64,000 nucleotides of DNA from an uncultured Acidobacteriia bacterium (GTDB lineage Bacteria; Acidobacteriota; Terriglobia; Bryobacterales; Bryobacteraceae): assembly GCA_903907865.1 (NCBI GenBank), contig CAIVPR010000044.1, positions 1 through 64,000 on the forward strand, in the 5' to 3' direction. Positions 9,001 to 14,646 of this stretch are shown piece after piece. The translations under genes and the position numbers were made by a program. The notes under the pieces were generated by a model. The model was not told the DNA's origin, ran no database searches, and saw only the letters and a program-made list of their open reading frames with translations. The first letter of the stretch is position 1; every line of letters starts with the position of its first letter.

Positions 9001-9650
9001 CGGCTCAGCTTGTCGAGGCGGCAAATGACGAGGTTGTTTTCGGCGAACCAGTTGCCGGTCCGGGCCGATTCGAGTTTGTCGTTGGTAAGGATGTCGAAAG
9101 GAAGTTGGAATCTCTGGTAGAGTTCGTCCTGCCACTGCTCGGCGAGATTGCCAGGGCAGACGATCATGCAGCGGTGCAGGTCGCCGCGGATGAGCAGTTC
9201 CTTAATGAGCAACCCTGCCATGATCGTCTTTCCGGCACCGGGATCGTCCGCCAGCAGAAACCTGAGCGGCTGCCGAGGCAGCATCTCGCCATACACCGCG
9301 GTGATCTGGTGCGGAAGCGGGTCGACCATCGAAGTATGGATGGCGAGAAGCGGGTCGAAAAGGTGGGCGAGATTGATCCGGTGGGCTTCGGAGACCAGAC
9401 GGAATAGTTTGCCGTCGCCGTCGAAGCTCCAGGGGTTGCCAGTTTCGACAATCTCCAAGGTCGGCTCCCGGTCGCGATAGAGCAGGAGGACGTTCGGTCT
9501 GCCGGCAGGGTCCTTATACGTCAGCTCAATCGCGGCAGAGCCGTACCACCTGACGTCGACGACCGTGACCAGGCAGTCCGGCAATATGCCCCTGACGGCG
9601 GCTCCGCGCGTTAGATCTTCGAGCTTGGCCATATTCGGGACAGCGGTCAC
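6093..9650 (-). CDS. SNF2/DEAD-type helicase with C-terminal DUF3883-like domain
   Basis: 1185 residues, a complete superfamily 2 ATPase. Walker A GAGKT lies near residues 138-142, the DEAH box near 236-239, motif III reads LLMTATPHNG, and the second RecA domain shows ATDAAGEGINLQRA followed by EQRFGRIHRIGQ. The C-terminus (about 1090-1150) has GYDIES and LRFIEVKGR, typical of DUF3883, a nuclease-fold-like domain found on defence helicases. The overall layout matches the large helicases found with DUF1156 methylases in DISARM-like and helicase-methylase-ATPase (Hma) type loci. It is the first intact gene of the leftward operon. The start could be the ATG at 9650 or the one seven codons on (9632). 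Confidence 0.85.
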   Translation of the reverse strand: MTAVPNMAKLEDLTRGAAVRGILPDCLVTVVDVRWYGSAAIELTYKDPAGRPNVLLLYRDREPTLEIVETGNPWSFDGDGKLFRLVSEAHRINLAHLFDPLLAIHTSMVDPLPHQITAVYGEMLPRQPLRFLLADDPGAGKTIMAGLLIKELLIRGDLHRCMIVCPGNLAEQWQDELYQRFQLPFDILTNDKLESARTGNWFAENNLVICRLDKLSRNEDVQAKLENTDWDLIVCDEAHKMSATFFGSEAKYTKRYRLGQLLGQITRHLLLMTATPHNGKPEDFQLFMALLDSDRFEGRARDGVHTVDASDLMRRLVKEQLLKFDGKPLFPERRAYTVGYKLSDAEATLYRAVTDYVRDEFNRADSLGEGRKGTVGFALTILQRRLASSPEAILQSLRRRRERLERRLREEQILKRGADLQETGLKPLTEEDLDDLEDAPDAEVEETEETVVDQATAARTIVELQAEIEILKTLEALAQKVRRSGTDKKWEELSAILQNQAEMFDAHGHRRKLVIFSEHRDTLNYLTERLRALLGAPEALVTVHGGMGREERTKAQEAFKQDKDVLILLATDAAGEGINLQRAHLMVNYDLPWNPNRLEQRFGRIHRIGQTEVCHLWNLLAEETREGDVFQRLLEKIEQERKALGGGVFDILGQLFREQRLRDLLIEAIRYGDQPEVKARLHQIVDNLTDRKHCQELLEERALANDSMDASQVQRIREDMERSEARRLQPHFIESFFLEAFRLLGGTIREREARRYEITHVPALIRQRDRLIGTGEPVLGKYERVTFEKSLLAVPGQPLATFVCPGQPLLGATIDLILERNRDLLKRGTVLIDPDDAGEEVRALFYLEHTIQDGRSVAYGNDKAGNRRIVSRQLQFVETDASGATRNAGYAPYLDYRPATLEERTSLDATLQSQPWLKNDLESVVVVHAITELVPVHLNEVRKRREDLVTRTMAAVKDRLTKEITYWDHRANQLKDQELAGKINAKINSGKARQRADELQARLERRMAELGLERQISPLPPVAIGGSIVVPVGLVRKLIPPSDPSVFSDETLGNEAASAEARKQMELLAMRMVMNAEKALGNHPTDVSDKKCGYDIESKVLPDGKLRFIEVKGRVFGALTVTVTRNEILTALNKPDDFILAIGQVENGHEKLVYIRQPFQQEPDFAVESINYNLQDILSRGEIPA

Positions 9651-9680
9651 TGCTAATGGAAGAATTGGACCGAAAGGTCA

Positions 9681-9709
9681 ATTATAGTACTCGGGGAGTG
9701 TGGGCTGAA
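9681..9709 (-). promoter_or_regulatory. Putative promoter of the defence operon
   Basis: On the minus strand a perfect TATAAT (9686-9681) is preceded, 17 bases upstream, by TTCAGC as a weak -35. The predicted start site falls about 25 bases before the helicase ATG. A small inverted repeat (GACC-GAAA-GGTC, 9669-9680) lies just downstream and could be an operator. The -35 match is poor, so this is a suggestion only. Confidence 0.35.
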
Positions 9710-9873
9710 CGAATGGTTCTCCGCTGCGCGCCGTTCCACGTGGTTGGCTTGGTTCGGAGCACGAGATTCGGTGGGCGGAAGGGGCGAATGCGGTAGTGTC
9801 TTCTTCTGGTTGTTTGAGGTGCAGCCGACGATGAGTCGCATGCCCCAGAAAAGAGCGGGGTTGTAGAAGAGGA

Positions 9874-10518
9874 TCAGTGGGCTAGTTGTTGGAGGGCAAG
9901 GCCGATTACGCGGTCGTCGAAGAGCTTTAGTTTGCGTTGGGCGGATTCGGGCCCGGCGGGCCAACGGGCCAAGCCTTCGCGAATCGAGACGACCGTGGGG
10001 TCGCAGTTCTCGCGCTCCAACAACCAATCCACCGTTGCCAGCGGTTCCATGCCGAACGGGGACTGGAAACCGTCGATCAGGGCTTCCGTTCGGTCTACGA
10101 TCTCGCGCAGGGAGCGGTTCTCCTCCTGCTTGAAGTAGAGGTCCAAGAAGGCACGCTTTTGGTGGTCGAACCAGATGGTGTCGGAGGGACCTGAATCGTT
10201 CAGCCGTTTGTCGCAACGCAGGTAGCTGCCGTCCAAGCCGTCGAGCAAGTGGGGCAGGCGGTCCGAGTAAGGTCCGTACTTGTTGGCTTGGAACTGCAGG
10301 TGGAGCGGATCTTCCACTCCCATCCGTTGGATGGTTCTTTCCAGGAACTAGCAGATCTGCTGGACCTCAAGGTTGGTGCAGTCGATATCGAGCACCCAGT
10401 AGCGCCGAACCATTTCCGCGACGAGCGCGCGGGCGGGCGTGAGTTCTTGGTCGCGCATGGAGCCGGCCAGGACGTCGGGGAGCGGTGTGCAGGTGTCGAG
10501 GATGGCCGGGAGGCTCAT
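9874..10518 (-). pseudogene. Remnant of a DarG-type antitoxin C-terminal domain, fused to a foreign start and split by an amber codon
   Basis: Two segments in one frame are separated by TAG at 10348-10350. Upstream, from an ATG at 10518, are 56 residues ending in LEVQQIC. Downstream the frame continues FLERTIQRMGVEDPLHL and then NKYGPYSDRLPHLLDGLDGS. Joined, they match the C-terminal domain of DarG DNA ADP-ribosyl glycohydrolases (TPARA...LEVQK..YFLQ...YGPYAD.L.H.L). The stop sits where an aromatic residue (TGG or TAT) is expected. The catalytic macro domain is absent. The first ~24 residues (SLPAILDTCTPLPDVLAGSM) do not fit DarG but resemble the start of DUF499 ATPases, which accompany DUF1156 methylases. 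The join suggests a deletion fused two defence genes. No DarT toxin is visible. Confidence 0.6.
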
Positions 10519-10765
10519 GGGTGGAATATTCAAGTGTATGCTTTCCCGCTGGTGGCGGCGGGACGGGCCGCGCTGGTTGTTCGCAGGCGTTGGTAAGGCG
10601 TTGGAGCGGATGTTTGGGGGCTCATTTGCGGGCATCTTGGTTGGCGCTCCAAGTGGAGTACGGTTATCGCGACCTGAAAGGTCGCGGCACGAGTCGCTGC
10701 ACATTGGCCGTTGCGGTTCTGATACGGGGAGTTCGATGAAGTTGCGGTCGGGTGATGCTAGAAGC
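10519..10765. other. Non-coding stretch with REP-like hairpins
   Basis: No convincing gene is present. Open frames here are continuations of frames through the neighbouring repeats. It contains a small palindrome CTCCA-AG-TGGAG (10648-10659) and a perfect 8-bp hairpin CGCGACCT-GAA-AGGTCGCG (10668-10686). The latter has the same GAA loop as the hairpin at 14352-14368, so it probably belongs to the same dispersed repeat family. Confidence 0.55.
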
Positions 10766-11285
10766 GGCGGTTGTTTGCGTTTTGTGGGGAGTTGCCATGG
10801 CTGGAACAACACTCCCTTGCGGTCGTGGCTCGGCTGCAGGCGGTTGTTTGCGTTTTGTGGGGAGTTGCCATGGCTGGAACAACACTCCCTTGCGGTCGTG
10901 GCTCGGCTGCGGGTAGTTGGCCGCGTTTTGTGGGGTAGTTGCCATGGCTGGAACAAACACTCCCTTGCGGTCGTGGCTCGGCTGCGGGTAGTTGTTTGCG
11001 TTTTGTGGGGTAGTTGCTCATGGCTGGAACAAACACTCCCTTGCGGTCGCGGCTCGGCTGAGGGTAGTTGTTTGCGTTTTGTGGGGTAGTTGCCATGGCT
11101 GGAACAAACACTCCCTTGCGGTCGTGGCTCGGCTGAGGGTAGTTGTTTGCGTTTTGTGGGGAGTTGCCATGGCTGGAACAAACACTCCCTTGCGGTCGCG
11201 GCTCGGCTGAGGGTAGTTGGCTGCGTTTTGTACGGTAGGTGCGCGTGGATCGAACAAACACTTCCTTGCGGTCGTGGCTCGGTCA
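10766..11285 (+). repeat. Tandem array of seven 73-76 bp repeats
   Basis: Seven head-to-tail copies begin near 10766, 10839, 10912, 10987, 11063, 11138 and 11212. Each holds TTTGCGTTTTGTGGGG, then TTGCCATGGCTGGAACAA, then CACTCCCTTGCGGTCGTGG. Copies differ by a few substitutions and 1-2 bp indels; the last is the most diverged. Unit lengths are not a multiple of 3 and several frames stay open by chance, so it is not a protein repeat. Unlike a CRISPR array there are no unique spacers. Partial copies of the core occur at 30657-30699 and around 39010-39035, so the sequence is a dispersed genomic repeat that has expanded here. Confidence 0.9.
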
Positions 11286-11316
11286 CGGGCCGATTCGGCA
11301 GTGCGGCGGGCGCGGG

Positions 11317-12624
11317 TTAGAGGACTTTCAGGAAGTTGAGGAGGTCCCGTTTTTCGGTTTCCGTATAGCCGATGTGGAAGCGCTTGTCGTAGAAGTCGAC
11401 CACGTCCGCCAGGGTTGCGGCGGAGCCGTTCGTGAAGTAGGGGGCGTGGGCGGCCAGGCCGTGGAGTTGCTGCATTACGGTGACTCCGATGTCGGTGCAT
11501 CTGCCGGTAACCAGTGCGCGGCCAGGGTCCTGTGTATAGATGATACGGCCGTTGGCGCAGGTCGCTTTGAAGACGGGCAGGGGCGTGGATTCGTCCGGAG
11601 TGGCCAAGTTCAGGACGCCGATGTTCATCGGGGTTGCGGATCGCGACGGGGTGTGGCAACTGGCGCAGGAAACCTTGCCTTTGAAGTAGACCAAGCTGCC
11701 GCGCGCCACCGAGGCCCGGAAATCCTTCTGCAATTGGGCCAGGTCGGGCCCGACGTGCTGTTCCCAACTTGGAAACGCCGCGACCTTGCCCGTCACGCGG
11801 TCCGGGCCGAGGAACGCCGGGGCGGTGGGCTCGGTGAGGAGGCCGCCGCGGATGTCGGCGCTTTGGGTGGCGGCGATCTGGCGCTCGAAGGCGACGATCT
11901 GCGCCAGTTGCTCCTTGGTCGGCAGGTGTTCGGCCTGTTCGTGGCCGAGAATTGCCGCGACGGCCTGGGTGCGGAGGCTGGCTTCGCGACCGTCGGCCAT
12001 TATAAGGATGCCTGCGGGGTCGCCGTCCTCGCCTTTGGTCAGGTGCGTCAGGTTGGCGGCGGCGCGGGGGCGGCGGAAGACGGAGACCATGGGCGTCGGG
12101 CTGGTCAGGCCGTACTTGGGGTCGAGGTTGCAGCCGGTGGGGTCGCGCAGGACTTCGAGCCTGAAGTCGGGGGTTACAGATTTCGGGGGCCACGGCAGCG
12201 CGATGCGGAACAGGCCGCGGTTCAGCAGCAGAGAATGCGACGACGCTTTTTCCTGTGGCAGGCTGGGGCAATCAGAGCCATCGACGGCGGCGAAGACCGG
12301 ATCCTTGCCGTCGGTTTCATGCCAACGTCCCTGGATCGATTCCACGGAAACAGACATGGCGTTGGAAGGCTGGTGGCAGGTGATGCAGGCGCGTCCGTTG
12401 GTGCCGAGGGCCTCAAAAAATGCGTGGCCGACGGGATTCACGGCCCCGGCGGTGTTGACGATGCCGACCATGCCTTCGGCATTGTCGTAGTCCTCGGTTG
12501 CGGGAAGGGTGCCGGGCTGGTTGGCGTTCCACCAGATGCGGTCGGGCGGGTAGGAGCGGCGGCTTTGGGAAACCAGAAGAGTCGCGGCGGCGAGGACAAG
12601 GGCTGCGATGCGGAGGGCTTTCAT
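11317..12624 (-). CDS. Secreted di-haem c-type cytochrome
   Basis: 435 residues with an N-terminal signal peptide (RIAALVLAAATLLVSQS). Two haem-c attachment motifs are present, CITCH near residues 80-84 and CASCH near 320-324. The second lies in a C-terminal cytochrome domain that ends with HGLAAHAPYFTNGSAATLAD, a pattern seen in MauG/CcpA-like di-haem proteins, although spacing and the rest are not typical of a peroxidase. It is probably a periplasmic electron carrier or peroxidase. The ATG has an AGGA ribosome site 9 bases upstream and follows the GWxTD gene stop by 2 bp, so it is co-translated with it. Confidence 0.7.
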   Translation of the reverse strand: MKALRIAALVLAAATLLVSQSRRSYPPDRIWWNANQPGTLPATEDYDNAEGMVGIVNTAGAVNPVGHAFFEALGTNGRACITCHQPSNAMSVSVESIQGRWHETDGKDPVFAAVDGSDCPSLPQEKASSHSLLLNRGLFRIALPWPPKSVTPDFRLEVLRDPTGCNLDPKYGLTSPTPMVSVFRRPRAAANLTHLTKGEDGDPAGILIMADGREASLRTQAVAAILGHEQAEHLPTKEQLAQIVAFERQIAATQSADIRGGLLTEPTAPAFLGPDRVTGKVAAFPSWEQHVGPDLAQLQKDFRASVARGSLVYFKGKVSCASCHTPSRSATPMNIGVLNLATPDESTPLPVFKATCANGRIIYTQDPGRALVTGRCTDIGVTVMQQLHGLAAHAPYFTNGSAATLADVVDFYDKRFHIGYTETEKRDLLNFLKVL

Positions 12625-12626
12625 GG

Positions 12627-14645
12627 TTAGCGTCCTGTGCTGGGGAGGTTGGCCAAGGCGGCGCGGATGGCCGGGGATTCCTGTAGTTCCAAGGCGCGCC
12701 GGTAGAGTTGGGCGGCGACGGCGTAGTCCTGGAAGCGCGTTTCGATGAAGGCGTACACGGCGAGGGCCTCGAAATGGTTAGGAGAAGCGGCGAGGACAGC
12801 GCGGATCCGTTCGCGCGCGCCGTCGAGGTTGCCTTCGAGGGCGTCGACGCGAGAGAGGGAAACCTGCGCGTCGGTTGTCGGGCCTTGGGCCACCGAAGCC
12901 TCAAGGGATTTGCGGGCTTCGGGTGTGTGGCCGCGCAGGAGGTATTGGCGTCCGACGAAGGCATTCCGCAGGGCGGGGAAGAGGTTGGCGTTGTAGGAGA
13001 CGGCGGTGGGTGGGGTGTGGTCCTCGTCGTTTCGGGGGCGGACTAGGAACGGCGTGCCTTTCGATTCGTTCGCGGTGGTGGCCTCGAGGCGGTAGTCGCC
13101 GGGGGGCAGGTTGGTTGGAAGCTCCACAACTGCGGTGTCCGAGCCCTCGGAAGCTCCGCGCCAGACGACTTGGCTGCCGTGACGGACGATCCAAGTCACT
13201 CGACCGGGATGGGAGAGGGTGGTGAGGGCGAATTTACCTTCGGGCGAGGGGTCGTAGCGCTGGTCGGCGTAGATGAAAGGGGCGCGGGGGGAGGACGATG
13301 CGATGCCATCGGCGCGCAGGATTTCGCCCATGCCGGGATGGTCGAGGACGTCGAGGGAGAAGGCGGAGGTGGCACCGTCGGCGGTGAAGAGTATGCGGTA
13401 GGTGCCGGGGAGGAGGTCGAGGCGGTGTCGGTATTCGACGGGTTTGGAAGCCGGGAAGCCGAGTTGGAGCTTGTTTTGGACGAGGGTGGTGTCGGCGGAT
13501 AGGATTTCGAGGCCGATTTCACGGGCGGCGGTGGCGCGGAATTGGAGGTCGACCTGCATGCCGCCGTAGGGGGAGGGGGTTTGGAGGGACTCGAGCTGGG
13601 CGTGGGAGGCGACGAGTCGGGAGGTGACTTTGGGTTTGAGATTGCGGGAGAGGAGGGTTTGCGGCGATGTTACGAGGCCGAGGATTTCCTGGTTGCCGTT
13701 GCCTTTGATGCCGGATGCGACGGCGACTGCGGCGGTGACGACCTCGTCCTCGGCGGTAGCGACTTTGAGGATTTTGCGGATGTCGGACTCGGTGAGGCTG
13801 TCATTGGGTCCGAAGGCGTGGACGGTGGCGGCCTGGGGGACGAGGAGTTCGCGGATGGTGTCGGTTTGGGGCGAATAGAGCTTGGGCAGGCCCATGCTGT
13901 TGGGGCGGTAGAAGAGGAGCCGGAGCTCGGTGGAGATGACGCCGGGGACGGTGTCGTAGTACCAGATCTCGATGGGGACGAAGGTTCGGGAGGAGGGGAT
14001 GCGGGTGGTGCGGGTGGGGCTGCCGAGGGCGAGGTAGACGCGGCCGGGGTCGGTGTTGGCGCTGGAGCCGGTCTTGCCGCCGCCCCAGAGTGCGTCGGCG
14101 TGTTCTAGGCGGCGGAAGTATTCATCTGGGGAGATGGAGCGGGTGGCCCAGAGGTTTTCTTCGAAGGCGGGGCGTTCGGAGGGAGGGAGGGATAGATAGG
14201 CTTTGCGTTCGGTCGGGGTGAGGATGGGGGTGAGTTTTTCGAGCCAGGTGGGGGCGGGCGCGGCCAGGAGGGTGGCTGCCAAGAGGGTGGCGGCCAGGAG
14301 GCGGTGGGTGGTTAGGCGGGTGAGGTTAGTGTGTTTTCTTGGATGGGAAAAGCCGACTGAAAGTCGGCTGCAGCCAGAATTGGCTGCCCCACACAGAGAG
14401 TGCGGGGCAGATGGGGTGGTGGTGCTGGCGCAGGGGGATTTCCGGTTATTGCCGCTCGGAAAAGCGGCTGCAGCCAAAAATGGCTGCCCCACAACGCTGC
14501 CGAGCCGCAACCAAACACGCGCCTTGAGGGCGCGGGCGCCGGTCGGCGACCGCCGCGCAGGCTGCCAGCCTGCCCCACAACGGACATGGTTGCAGTCTGG
14601 AAGGAGGTTGGGGGCAGGCAATACGGCGGAGAATATTGCATCCAT
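12627..14645 (-). CDS. GWxTD-domain protein with tetratricopeptide-like tail; start uncertain
   Basis: Residues ~138-235 (ERKAYLSLPPSERPAFEENL, EYFRRLEHADALWGGG, TDPGRVYLALGSPT) define a GWxTD domain, common in Acidobacteriota secreted proteins of unknown role. The last ~120 residues (PALRNAFVGRQYLLRGHTPE, then YAVAAQLYRRALEL) look like TPR repeats. A signal-like segment (RLLAATLLAATLLAAPAP) begins only near residue 115. The ~105 residues before it are translated from a REP-like hairpin cluster and read like noise. The only in-frame ATG is at 14645; no ATG, GTG or well-placed TTG lies just before the signal segment. Either the repeat destroyed the original start or a non-standard start near 14320 is used. 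Product function is unknown. Confidence 0.65.
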   Translation of the reverse strand: MDAIFSAVLPAPNLLPDCNHVRCGAGWQPARRSPTGARALKARVWLRLGSVVGQPFLAAAAFPSGNNRKSPCASTTTPSAPHSLCGAANSGCSRLSVGFSHPRKHTNLTRLTTHRLLAATLLAATLLAAPAPTWLEKLTPILTPTERKAYLSLPPSERPAFEENLWATRSISPDEYFRRLEHADALWGGGKTGSSANTDPGRVYLALGSPTRTTRIPSSRTFVPIEIWYYDTVPGVISTELRLLFYRPNSMGLPKLYSPQTDTIRELLVPQAATVHAFGPNDSLTESDIRKILKVATAEDEVVTAAVAVASGIKGNGNQEILGLVTSPQTLLSRNLKPKVTSRLVASHAQLESLQTPSPYGGMQVDLQFRATAAREIGLEILSADTTLVQNKLQLGFPASKPVEYRHRLDLLPGTYRILFTADGATSAFSLDVLDHPGMGEILRADGIASSSPRAPFIYADQRYDPSPEGKFALTTLSHPGRVTWIVRHGSQVVWRGASEGSDTAVVELPTNLPPGDYRLEATTANESKGTPFLVRPRNDEDHTPPTAVSYNANLFPALRNAFVGRQYLLRGHTPEARKSLEASVAQGPTTDAQVSLSRVDALEGNLDGARERIRAVLAASPNHFEALAVYAFIETRFQDYAVAAQLYRRALELQESPAIRAALANLPSTGR
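14345..14590. repeat. Cluster of REP-like hairpin repeats
   Basis: Several perfect inverted repeats follow one another: GCCGACT-GAA-AGTCGGC (14352-14368), GCAGCCA-GAAT-TGGCTGC (14370-14387), then a second pair with AGCGGCTGCAGCC and TGGCTGCCCCAC, then CGCC-TTGA-GGGCG, GGTCG-CGACC and GCAGGCTGCCAGCCTGC. The two GCAGCCA/TGGCTGC modules are clearly copies. This is typical of dispersed intergenic hairpin elements. It occupies the space between the TonB receptor stop and the GWxTD signal peptide. Confidence 0.8.
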
Positions 14646-14646
14646 G

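Noticed and set aside
10766-11285. Possible CRISPR array
   Set aside because: There are no unique spacers; the whole 73-76 bp unit is repeated, and no cas genes are present.
10348-11286. Minus-strand frames with repeated AEPRPQGSV-like peptides
   Set aside because: They are translations of the DNA tandem repeat; unit length is not a multiple of 3 and several frames stay open equally well.
11317-12624. MauG-type peroxidase
   Set aside because: Two CxxCH motifs are present but their spacing and the lack of the MauG calcium/Tyr signatures do not allow a specific name.
12902-14108. Plus-strand frames opposite the GWxTD gene
   Set aside because: Gly/Val/Glu-rich low-complexity products that are complements of Pro/Thr/Ser-rich coding; no start signals.
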